37,019 nt of DNA from Candidatus Daviesbacteria bacterium (lineage in GTDB: Bacteria > Patescibacteriota > Microgenomatia > Daviesbacterales > UBA10151), in NCBI GenBank assembly GCA_027451625.1, contig DAIDIY010000033.1, positions 1 to 37,019 on the forward strand, given 5' to 3'. The position numbers and the translations under genes were made by a program. Shown here in pieces: positions 28,359 to 37,019 of the stretch (its first letter is position 1; each line of letters opens with the position of its first letter). The notes below the pieces were generated by a model. That model worked only from the letters and a program-made list of their open reading frames with translations, was not told the origin of the DNA and made no database searches.

Positions 28359-29759
28359 TTATCTTTTAAACCTTGGCAAAAATCGTAAAAAAGTTTGAGT
28401 CACAACAACAGCAGAAAACATAGAAACTAAAACTCCAATAGCTAAGGTAAGCGCAAACCCTCTTACTACACTAGTTCCGAAAGCATAAAGAATTGATGCT
28501 GTAATGAGTGAAGAGACATTTGAATCTCTGATAGATGTCCAAGCCCGACTAAAACCTCTCTCTAAAACTAACCTTCCAGTAAGTCCGCTTCTTACCTCTT
28601 CTTTCATTCTTTCAAAAGTCAAAATATTTGCATCAACAGCCATACCAACAGATAGAATAAATCCGGCGATACCAGCCAGACTCAAACTGACAGGTGGAAT
28701 CAAGAATAATCCGGTTCTAAACACGGTTAGAGTCAAGAGAGTATACAAAAGTAAAGCAAGATCAGCTACGACTCCATAGAGTCCATAATAAGCAATCATA
28801 TAAACAACTACTATCGTCAATCCAATAACTCCAGCAGCAATACTTTTATTAACAGATTCTGCCCCGAGAGTTGCTCCGATTGATCTTTGTTCCAAGATAG
28901 AGATCGGCACGGGTAATGCTCCCGCATTAAGTTGTATAGCTAAATTCTTAGCCTGCTCTACTGTGAATGAACCAGAGATTACTGCTGGGCCACTTACTAT
29001 CTCAGTGGAGACTACTGGAGCTTCGATTGGCAACTTATCTAAAAAAATAGGTAATGGTTTTCCTACATTCCTTTTTGTAATTTCAGCAAATTTTTTTGAT
29101 CCATCAGGTGTAAATTGAATCTGTACTTCTGGCCCAGTATTATTTCCAGCAGTTGCTCCATAAACAACCTGAGCCTTTTGCAAATCTGCACCTGTCAGTC
29201 CTGTAGATTTAGTATTCTGATAAGTTATAAAAGCAGATGGAGAACTCTCTGCGGAAGGTGATGCCTCAATTTCCCGAAATTCCAACTGAGCAGTTTTTCC
29301 AACCAAGTTTACTGCTGTTTGTAGATCGTTGACTCCAGGAAGCTCAACAATAAGCCGTCTCTCATTTCCTACTTTAGCTGATTGAACAGTTGCCTCAGAA
29401 ACACCATAAAAATTTACTCTCCTTTCAATCACTTGGCGAGCAGATTCTAAAGCTGTATCATAGTCTGCTGAATTTATCTTACGCATATCTGCTCTAAGCA
29501 CAAGCTCTGTCCCCCCCTGCAGATCCAACCCAAAATGTAGAGGGTATCGGCCTGTCCAATTCAGAGGTGCCAAAAATGACAAATTTAGGTCTCTACCCAA
29601 TATTTTCACTTCTATTTTGTTCGTCTTAATACCTCTAAAGTCAACTGGAAATCCCAAGATTTTAGTTTTATCTGGAAGAATCATTACAGATGGCAAATTT
29701 ATCCATATAGAGATTACAGCTAAAAAAACTATTAACCAAATTGTCAATTTAGAATTCAT
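28359..29759 (-). CDS. secD: Protein translocase subunit SecD
   Basis: LHFGLDLQGGTELVLRAD, RVNFYGVSEATVQ, GIAGFILSVGMAVDANILTFERMKEE. Confidence 0.96.
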   Translation of the reverse strand: MNSKLTIWLIVFLAVISIWINLPSVMILPDKTKILGFPVDFRGIKTNKIEVKILGRDLNLSFLAPLNWTGRYPLHFGLDLQGGTELVLRADMRKINSADYDTALESARQVIERRVNFYGVSEATVQSAKVGNERRLIVELPGVNDLQTAVNLVGKTAQLEFREIEASPSAESSPSAFITYQNTKSTGLTGADLQKAQVVYGATAGNNTGPEVQIQFTPDGSKKFAEITKRNVGKPLPIFLDKLPIEAPVVSTEIVSGPAVISGSFTVEQAKNLAIQLNAGALPVPISILEQRSIGATLGAESVNKSIAAGVIGLTIVVVYMIAYYGLYGVVADLALLLYTLLTLTVFRTGLFLIPPVSLSLAGIAGFILSVGMAVDANILTFERMKEEVRSGLTGRLVLERGFSRAWTSIRDSNVSSLITASILYAFGTSVVRGFALTLAIGVLVSMFSAVVVTQTFLRFLPRFKR

Positions 29760-29809
29760 GGAAAAAGTATACTTAACTTTAGTGGATCTTACCAGATCAA
29801 AATCTGTTT

Positions 29810-30394
29810 TTAAATAACCACCCCTTCTAATAAATCTTCCTCAGTTCCGACTAACATAATTTTTGGCTGCGTTACTATACCTAAAATAAATGGATCACGC
29901 CTTTTGATACGAAAATTAAATTCAGCTTCATCCATAAATGAATAGTTAATTTCATAAGATCTTTTAGCCTGTTCTGTAGCTATAATAGATTGCAGTTCCG
30001 GAAGAACAATCTGTCCTACTACCAAAACGTCTACTTGATCAGAGGATGAGGGAATTTTTCTAATGAACTTGGTTGACATCATTGCATATTTAACTCTTCC
30101 AATTCGTGATTTGCTTTTCAAAAATGATTCACCTAGCCCTGTGGATTTAGCAACAAATCCTAAAAGTTCCCTATAAAAGACATAATCTTTACGGAAACGA
30201 TAAAGTCTACGATTCGCTCTCCATTCTGATTCAACCATTCCTGCTCTCTCCATTCTTTGGAGTTCTCGCCTTACCGCATTAATTTCTTCATTGACTCTCC
30301 TCACGATCTCACGAACGTGGAGTAATGGTTCATCTGTGGTTAAAAAAAGCTTAAGAAGTTTAACCCGGACTTTTGATATAAACAACTCTTCCAT
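29810..30394 (-). CDS. Winged-helix transcriptional regulator with a C-terminal nucleotidyltransferase-like region
   Basis: N-terminal wHTH (EPLLHVREIVRRVNEEINAVRRELQRMERAGMVES) and C-terminal VDVLVVGQIVLPELQSII block. Confidence 0.65.
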   Translation of the reverse strand: MEELFISKVRVKLLKLFLTTDEPLLHVREIVRRVNEEINAVRRELQRMERAGMVESEWRANRRLYRFRKDYVFYRELLGFVAKSTGLGESFLKSKSRIGRVKYAMMSTKFIRKIPSSSDQVDVLVVGQIVLPELQSIIATEQAKRSYEINYSFMDEAEFNFRIKRRDPFILGIVTQPKIMLVGTEEDLLEGVVI

Positions 30395-30438
30395 ACTATT
30401 TTCTTCCTTTGCAAAAAATCCAGGGCAGTTTATTTAAA

Positions 30439-31665
30439 TCAATAAGTGACGTTCGCTCCTTCTGGGACAGTTTCAATCCAAATAGGTCCACGATTAAATG
30501 CAACTTCATTTCCTTGACTATCAACATATTTACTTCTGGCAAGTCTTGATGTTTTAATCCATTTCCCTTGAATAACCTTTCCATCTTCAAAAATCAGAGC
30601 CTTGCCAGAACCTATCGTTCCATAAAGCAGATGAACATCATTTTCATATCCATCATGGGCGTGTGCCTCTGTTTCAAATTGTACCACTACATCACTCGCT
30701 GTTAACTGTTTGTTTGTATCCAAATCTATATGAGGTACTCCTGCATTATTCCTTTTGTAACAACTGCAAGTCCCGTCATAAAACCAGTCTACCTCATAAT
30801 CTTTAAATCCATTCCAAAACTCTACATGTACTTTCGTAGCAGAGTTCACAGAGCTACCATTGTTGGCACTAGGAATAGCTGGGTCTTTAAATTTCCAAGG
30901 AATAAAATTAGCATCCCATGCCTGTCCTGTTTGTGCATTAATATTAGTCCAGCCGCGGCTGGCTCCAACAGCCCAGAGTTTATCAATCGTCGAATACATA
31001 GTATGCTCAGTGGCAACAGGATGACCTAATCTTTGATAATCTCTCCAGTAGGTAGGAAATCCTATACTAAATTGGTTTAAGTCTAAAATTCCATATTTTA
31101 TAATCTGCCCCAAAGCATCAGCAGGTCCTGGAGCATTTGCTCCTCCAACATGGGCATATAAAGCATTATATTCTGAAAGCCAGTCAATAAAATATGTACG
31201 CGCTGAACGGACAGGTCCAACTTCAGCATCTCCATAATTACAATAAAAGATAGCCATAAACCTCGTTATTCCTCCTTCAGCTACTGTTTCATAAACAACA
31301 TCCGCTGCAGAAAGGCCCGATTGAGGTCGAGCATCTATATGGTTTTCGATCATAACTGCAAGAGGTCTTCTTTTTTCCCATTGATCTTTTGCAGCCTGAA
31401 TATGCATTGACCCATTTAGTGGGCACTCTGCTGTCTTTGGCTGATTGGGGTCTTCAGTAACAATACTAGATCCTTGAGGGGTAGTACCTGTGGTAGCAGC
31501 TGGAGTTTGAGTAGAAGCCGTCATAGCGGCAGGTTTAGTATTACCACTTAAAGCGGTATAGGTAATAATAGTTGAAAAAGCAAACAAAATTAAGGAAAAG
31601 ATAGCAACTACCAAACTTTTTTGCAGAGTAGTTAGTGAATTAAATAAAGATAAAATTTTATCCAT
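30439..31665 (-). CDS. DUF3048 (YerB-like) membrane-anchored protein
   Basis: RRPLAVMIENHIDARPQSGLSAADVVYETVAEGGITRFMAIFYCN and VGPVRSARTYFIDWLSEYNALYAHVGG. Confidence 0.88.
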   Translation of the reverse strand: MDKILSLFNSLTTLQKSLVVAIFSLILFAFSTIITYTALSGNTKPAAMTASTQTPAATTGTTPQGSSIVTEDPNQPKTAECPLNGSMHIQAAKDQWEKRRPLAVMIENHIDARPQSGLSAADVVYETVAEGGITRFMAIFYCNYGDAEVGPVRSARTYFIDWLSEYNALYAHVGGANAPGPADALGQIIKYGILDLNQFSIGFPTYWRDYQRLGHPVATEHTMYSTIDKLWAVGASRGWTNINAQTGQAWDANFIPWKFKDPAIPSANNGSSVNSATKVHVEFWNGFKDYEVDWFYDGTCSCYKRNNAGVPHIDLDTNKQLTASDVVVQFETEAHAHDGYENDVHLLYGTIGSGKALIFEDGKVIQGKWIKTSRLARSKYVDSQGNEVAFNRGPIWIETVPEGANVTY

Positions 31666-31668
31666 TGT

Positions 31669-32112
31669 CTATATTTTTGCCGTCTGACTGACTAATTGTT
31701 CTTCTTCTGCGGAAAAACGAAAATTATCTTCCTTTCCTGTCTTAACCGGTTTAGCAAAAACTCTGGTACCGCTTCTTGAATGAAGACTGGTTAAAACTAC
31801 TCCATTATTCTCCTTATCTAAAAAAACAACTGAGAAGCTTTGATCCCCCCCAGTGTCGTTATAAGGATTATATCTTTTTAAGAGCACTTTGCTAATAAAT
31901 CTGCTGCTCTCTTCTTTAAAACCATCTAACTCTTCCGTTTTTAACAATAAAGATTCTAAGGTTTTCTTATAATCTCCCGCATCTTTTGAAAAGAATCTTC
32001 TTAGAAAAAGATGATCTCTCCACACAACCATTATCAGAAACACAAATATTATTATATCTACTATTCCCAGAGCTATTACCCATAATCCCAAACCTTGTAA
32101 GTACATATGCAA
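31669..32112 (-). CDS. DUF4446-family protein
   Basis: RYNPYNDTGGDQSFSVVFLDKENNGVVLTSLHSRSGTRVFAKPV. Confidence 0.82.
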   Translation of the reverse strand: MHMYLQGLGLWVIALGIVDIIIFVFLIMVVWRDHLFLRRFFSKDAGDYKKTLESLLLKTEELDGFKEESSRFISKVLLKRYNPYNDTGGDQSFSVVFLDKENNGVVLTSLHSRSGTRVFAKPVKTGKEDNFRFSAEEEQLVSQTAKI

Positions 32113-32182
32113 CTCTTTTAACTATACAAAGGGCTTAAACTTTTGTCAACGTATTGCAAACCTATTACACAGATTAAAACAA

Positions 32183-35100
32183 TTATTGACTCTGCTGAAC
32201 GCTTCCATTTGCTATCAATATATTAAGCAGTGATTCATAATCTAGTGAATTTATTACCCCATCATGGTTAAAGTCTAGTGTGTAAGGAATATTTGAGAGA
32301 TTACACGATGTTAAACACCAATCAGAAAAGAGCACTGACATATCCTGCAGGTCTACTTTCCCATCTCCATTTCCATCTCCCATAAGTCCCCCTCCGATAC
32401 CTGGTGTTATTGAAAGTGTCGGTATCAAAGATTGAGTTGGGATTGCCATTGTCCCCATTAATGCAAAATCTGAGAAATTACTCGTTTGACATGAAACATC
32501 TTGAGTTGCTTGATTTACCTGGCAATCATTTAGTTTTTGCCAGTTACTTCCATCATATCGATATATTCCAAGGCTTGTTAGATCTATTCCCGCTACAGTA
32601 TTTGGGTCATAATGCATGGATACTATTATTGGATTTACAAAAGAATCCAGTGTTGTATATGGGTCTATTAATGAATGAATATGGTAGAGATAGCTACCAA
32701 CTACTTCTTTACCTGCAGGTATTGTAACGTTACTCTCATACTGAGTTTTATTTAATTGCTCTACCTGGAATGTTGTTGAGATAATATTCGATCCTTCTCC
32801 TACATAATCTTTTGGTACTGACACCATTACTCCGAAATTATTTTGTCCCAGATTATTGATCTCTCCACCCTGATTTACCAGTATTGCGGACTCTGTTGCT
32901 GAGGTCACTTGAGCACCTCCATTGCACATTGTCGTAAAGTTTTGGTCTGATAATGTCGCAGTACTTCCCGTAGAGTCTTTGGAAACAATATTCATATTAT
33001 ATGTCGTACACGGCACCAGATTACTTATCTGTTCGCTATGGTTTACCTCTCCTTCTGAATCTATTATCCCCGCATCCTCTCCATATTGACTATTTAGTCC
33101 ATACAACACATCTCCGGTTGATTGATTATTGGTACTCCACGAGATTGTTGCTGAATCGGTTGCTGTATTTATCTGAGGGAGTGTCTTTATCAAAAGCCCG
33201 CTACCTGGTATTACTGTAAGGTCTGGTGAATCACTTGTTTGTTTTTGGATTATCTGTCCATCATTTTCAACTGTTACAGTCACATTGTATGTTGGATTAG
33301 TCAACGTGAATCCAAATACTGATGTTGGATGATACTCTGCTACCCATGAACCTAATACTGCTCCTGTATCTCCCATTATCAAATTTTGAGGTTGAGAGTT
33401 TACTTCTCCTGAACTTAAAAGTCCAAAGACAGTATTTATTTGGTTTATCTCAAACTGGATATTATCTCCATAACAATCACCACTTGTTATTACTTTAATT
33501 CCTACATTTACCCCCTCTTCTACATTATCTATTATCTGATTACCATTACTATCCACCCATTTTACACTATTTATTTCACAAGGAACTGGAGTAGGGGTAG
33601 GAGTCTCTGTTGGCGTGGGAGTATTTGAAGGTGTTGGAGTAAGAGTAGGAGTTATAGTTATTGTCGGTGTTGGAGTGAGTGTTGGTATCGGCTCATTTAC
33701 CAATAGTTCTGGATTTTGTGATGTTATCTTACCGCTTCCATCTGCGAATGTTGCTACAAAGAAGTAATTTGCTATTCCACCTAAATTCTGAGGCTGATAC
33801 TCACTTGTCCATGTTCCTTCTCCTATTCCTCCTACTATTGTTCCCACTATTGGCGTTGTATTTATCTGAGTAAATCCTCCTGGATTAAGTAAACTTGAGT
33901 CATCTCTCCACACAGAGAACATCAGCTGCTGCCCGTTGCATGAATTTACCTGATTTGTTATTACTTTCATCCCTACATCAACCCCTGGATTTACTCCGCT
34001 TAAGATGTTATTTCCACTACTGTCTACCCAAGATCCTAATGTCAAAACACAGGGTACTGATGTAGGGACCGGAGTTAGTGTTTCTGTGGGAACTGACGTT
34101 AAGGTAGGAACTAAAGTCGGTGATGGTGTAGGAGTTATAGTTATCGTTGGTGTTGAAGTGAGTGTTGGCCCTCCACCTATTCCTCCACTTGGTGTCGGAG
34201 TAGCTGTCGGAATAATTGTTGGTTCTTGGGTTGGAGTTAAAGTAACTGTTGGTGTGGATGTTGGAGTAAGAGTAGGAACTATATTTGGATAGATTGTAAA
34301 TGTATATCCTGCCGTTGATCCTAAAATATCTGCATTATCTGAGTTTCTATATATTACTGAATTTAAATTATCAAATCCTACCGTTGTATCCCCTGTCTGT
34401 GATGGTACAAAATTTACTGTTGCCAAAAGTTGAGGGGTTGCAGTTTTGATTCCAGGGCTTACTACACCCCCTGTAAGTGATATCTTTCCTTGTGAATTAT
34501 CATAGTATTTCTCTACCCACGTACCTACAAAGGATCCCGTTGTGTCTATGTTTCCAACTTGAAGTGTTAATGGGTCAAACGTGAGTTTTGCTGAAAACAT
34601 ATTTGCTGAGTCTACTCCCGATGCTGCATATATTTTAATCGGGATTATACTACCCACATTTACTGTATTAAGTACCGATGTAGCTGAAAAACTAGCTGTT
34701 CCTCCTGGTACTACTCCTAATGCTCCTATTAATGTAGGAGTAGGAGTCTCTGTTGGCGTTGAAACTGTTTGAGTAGGAGTAATTGTAGGAAGTCCAGCTA
34801 GATTGTTCGTTAATGTATAACACGGGCTAGATGAACAGGTATTACTGGCAGCATCACCTCCAAAGAAAACTACACCTGTCGGGTTAATATACCAATTGTC
34901 ATGAATATTTCCTGTTGACAGATTAGTTGTTGGCCAGGAAATGATTTCGATTTGTCCTGGATTAGTAAAATTTTTCTCCCAGCCGTTATTTACAAATATT
35001 GAATTTTTAACTTCCGTATTTAAATTATTTCCACCGTTATCTAAGAATTCAATTGCCCCTCCAGGGTTATTTTCAAACCAGGAGTTTTCGATAATGGTAT

Positions 35101-37019
35101 TACTGGCACCTGATTCAAAGTCAATCCCCGTGTTGTCAGTTGCCCAAGATAAAGGGGTGTCTTTAATAGTTGCATTATCAAATATAACATTTGAGCTCCC
35201 GCCGAAAAATACTGATGAGGTACCTTTTGGGGCACCCCCTGTTCCTCGATCAATAATAAAATTAGATATTGTACACGTATGACAATCAGCAGCACTTAAA
35301 CTGGCATAGGAAACATCTGGTAACTCATTATCATGTAAATAAAAATTATCAAACAACACATTATCATATCCTCCAGTTCCATAAAGTCCATTTCCGCTAC
35401 CGCTCCAATCAAGCATGAAACCAGTTCCGGAGTTGTAGGCTTCTGAATTAGTGATTCTAAGATCAGTCATTATAGGGGCATAGGTTGGACTTGATGAACC
35501 AAGTCCAGTAACTCCTATTGCATACGACATATTTACTCCATCAGGTGAGACATAGTTTTGCCAATTAGGATTGTTGCTGCTTGATCCATTACCATCATAA
35601 AGACCGTTGAACCCATGTCCTAAAATATCATTAAAATATACAGAATGATTATTAAAAACGTTATTATAGAATAGAATTATTCCTGCTCCGGCATTGCACA
35701 CTTCAAGACTATTAACATTCATATATGAAGCATCATTTATAACCACCGCTCTTTGAGATATATCCCCGTCCCTGCAGATCTTTGGTCTTGGCCCTGAACC
35801 GTACGCACCAATAGTTATAAAGTTGGTAGATGTTCCAGACCCATTTATGGTCAGTTGTTGATCCCAAACTCCTCCTCGTTTTAACAATACTTGATCTCCT
35901 GGTTGAAGCGTTATTTGAGCTAAGTTTGTAAAATCTGCCCAGGGAGTACTCACACTTGTTCCATTATTAGAATCTGACCCCGAAGGATCAATATAGTAAG
36001 TAAGCGGAGGGGTCAGATTAGAAGAAATAGATAACATCTCTCCTGTACTGGTAACTGAAACTACCGGATCAGAAACAAGATAAGCTTGGATATAATAATT
36101 AGGATTCCCAAATACATCCAAAAACCCTGAAGATATATACTCAGCTTTCCAGGTAGTAGATGCTCCGTTAGTAAGTAAATCTACTGGATCTATATTATCC
36201 GCAACAACAATAGAAGGAAGCAGGCCACCTGATTTATATACTTGAAATTTAACTTGCTGTCCCACACAATCTCCTGTACTTACCACATTTAAAGGTACTA
36301 ACGTTTGATCAGCGATAGGATTTGTTGTTGATATCCCAAATGAAACTCCTGTTAGTTGGCATGCTCCTAAAACTTGAACTGTAGTTGGAGTCGGAGTAAC
36401 TGATGTTGCCCCATATACTTCAAGTGTTGCTAGTTGATAATCATTTGCATTTACTCCTGAATGCATGTATATACGCAAAAATTGCGCATTCCACCCGCCT
36501 ATATTATTATCAAAATTACCATTAATTCCTCCCCATACTCCCGAAAAATCCTTACCGTTACCTGAAACTTGCAAATCATAATTAGTTGCGCTATCTGTAC
36601 CCCAGACAACTTTTACTTCCCCTATTTTAAGATAGCTTCCCAAGTTAACTGTATATATAACACCATCTCCTCCAGATGCTGAAGTCCAATAAGTACCATC
36701 ATTATTATCAACTGCATTTAAAACCGCAGAACCTGTAGCTGTTGGTGAAATCTGATATGTAAATGGATGAGCATAAGCTAAGTCTCCAACTTTTCCGCTA
36801 GTTGAAGAACTTGCAGGAGTTGGAAGTAATGTCGGAGTAGCCGTAGGTTGAACGACGGTAGTTGGTGTTAAGGTAGGGATTAAAGTCGGTGATGGTGTAG
36901 GAGTTATAGTTATTGTCGGTGTTGAAGTGAGTGTTGGCCCTCCACCTATTCCCCCACTTGGGGTTGGAGTAGGAGTTTCTGTTGGTGTAGAGGTTGCCCC
37001 TGATATGGAGGTTGGAGTA
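32183..37019 (-). CDS. Giant modular secreted/surface protein, 5' end beyond window: Thr/Pro linker, discoidin-like (F5/8C), beta-helix, cohesin-like, Ig/FN3-like modules and terminal dockerin
   Basis: The frame is open to the window edge; the track start 36643 is a TTG inside the discoidin-like domain. Upstream reads ...GKVGDLAYAHPFTYQISPTATGSAVLNAVDNNDGTYWTSASGGDGVIYTVNLGSYLKIGEV. C-terminus has GDGNGDGKVDLQDMSVLFSDW and LDFNHDGVINSLDYESLL. Confidence 0.88.
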   Translation of the reverse strand, partial: TPTSISGATSTPTETPTPTPSGGIGGGPTLTSTPTITITPTPSPTLIPTLTPTTVVQPTATPTLLPTPASSSTSGKVGDLAYAHPFTYQISPTATGSAVLNAVDNNDGTYWTSASGGDGVIYTVNLGSYLKIGEVKVVWGTDSATNYDLQVSGNGKDFSGVWGGINGNFDNNIGGWNAQFLRIYMHSGVNANDYQLATLEVYGATSVTPTPTTVQVLGACQLTGVSFGISTTNPIADQTLVPLNVVSTGDCVGQQVKFQVYKSGGLLPSIVVADNIDPVDLLTNGASTTWKAEYISSGFLDVFGNPNYYIQAYLVSDPVVSVTSTGEMLSISSNLTPPLTYYIDPSGSDSNNGTSVSTPWADFTNLAQITLQPGDQVLLKRGGVWDQQLTINGSGTSTNFITIGAYGSGPRPKICRDGDISQRAVVINDASYMNVNSLEVCNAGAGIILFYNNVFNNHSVYFNDILGHGFNGLYDGNGSSSNNPNWQNYVSPDGVNMSYAIGVTGLGSSSPTYAPIMTDLRITNSEAYNSGTGFMLDWSGSGNGLYGTGGYDNVLFDNFYLHDNELPDVSYASLSAADCHTCTISNFIIDRGTGGAPKGTSSVFFGGSSNVIFDNATIKDTPLSWATDNTGIDFESGASNTIIENSWFENNPGGAIEFLDNGGNNLNTEVKNSIFVNNGWEKNFTNPGQIEIISWPTTNLSTGNIHDNWYINPTGVVFFGGDAASNTCSSSPCYTLTNNLAGLPTITPTQTVSTPTETPTPTLIGALGVVPGGTASFSATSVLNTVNVGSIIPIKIYAASGVDSANMFSAKLTFDPLTLQVGNIDTTGSFVGTWVEKYYDNSQGKISLTGGVVSPGIKTATPQLLATVNFVPSQTGDTTVGFDNLNSVIYRNSDNADILGSTAGYTFTIYPNIVPTLTPTSTPTVTLTPTQEPTIIPTATPTPSGGIGGGPTLTSTPTITITPTPSPTLVPTLTSVPTETLTPVPTSVPCVLTLGSWVDSSGNNILSGVNPGVDVGMKVITNQVNSCNGQQLMFSVWRDDSSLLNPGGFTQINTTPIVGTIVGGIGEGTWTSEYQPQNLGGIANYFFVATFADGSGKITSQNPELLVNEPIPTLTPTPTITITPTLTPTPSNTPTPTETPTPTPVPCEINSVKWVDSNGNQIIDNVEEGVNVGIKVITSGDCYGDNIQFEINQINTVFGLLSSGEVNSQPQNLIMGDTGAVLGSWVAEYHPTSVFGFTLTNPTYNVTVTVENDGQIIQKQTSDSPDLTVIPGSGLLIKTLPQINTATDSATISWSTNNQSTGDVLYGLNSQYGEDAGIIDSEGEVNHSEQISNLVPCTTYNMNIVSKDSTGSTATLSDQNFTTMCNGGAQVTSATESAILVNQGGEINNLGQNNFGVMVSVPKDYVGEGSNIISTTFQVEQLNKTQYESNVTIPAGKEVVGSYLYHIHSLIDPYTTLDSFVNPIIVSMHYDPNTVAGIDLTSLGIYRYDGSNWQKLNDCQVNQATQDVSCQTSNFSDFALMGTMAIPTQSLIPTLSITPGIGGGLMGDGNGDGKVDLQDMSVLFSDWCLTSCNLSNIPYTLDFNHDGVINSLDYESLLNILIANGSVQQSQ
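34098..34203. repeat. Near-identical 106-bp direct repeat, copy A (Thr/Pro linker)
   Basis: 7 mismatches by eye against 36867-36972. Confidence 0.85.
36867..36972. repeat. Near-identical 106-bp direct repeat, copy B (Thr/Pro linker)
   Basis: 7 mismatches by eye against 34098-34203. Confidence 0.85.

Noticed and set aside
30396-30590. 64-aa minus-strand ORF
   Set aside because: Out-of-frame overlap with the C-terminus of the DUF3048 gene.
33580-34280. Short repeated units resembling a CRISPR or tandem repeat array
   Set aside because: Units are in-frame TPT-type linker codons without fixed repeat length or unique spacers.
34005-34292. Plus-strand ORF encoding VGVGVGV/VSVGVEV-rich protein
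   Set aside because: Antisense shadow of the Thr/Pro linker of the giant minus-strand gene; composition is a by-product of the repeats.

Overview
This 37 kb AT-rich window has compact, operon-like gene packing. It looks like a Patescibacteria/CPR genome fragment, probably Microgenomates-like, but that placement is inferred from gene content only. Core genes: MurA, GltX, a D-Ala-D-Ala carboxypeptidase, an Asp/AsnRS-type synthetase, RecJ, CCA-adding enzyme, SecD/SecF, DUF3048 and DUF4446 proteins. Accessory and secreted genes: two MFS transporters, an ArsP_1/UPF0718-type permease, a multimodular GH5-like enzyme, a PKD-NicO metal-transporter fusion next to a Fe/Mn superoxide dismutase, a two-component system, and a very large surface protein with discoidin, beta-helix, cohesin, Ig-like and dockerin modules that runs off the right edge. 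The strongest candidate for an undescribed system is the 4-gene cassette at 19303-23139: an unrecognised 449-aa protein, a PfkB-like kinase with a GAGE motif, a PIG-L/LmbE deacetylase and a HAD phosphatase. It is preceded by a consensus promoter, a 28-codon leader ORF and mutually exclusive RNA pairings that end in a GNRA-capped terminator just before the start codon. All calls come from reading the sequence; no database search was run.
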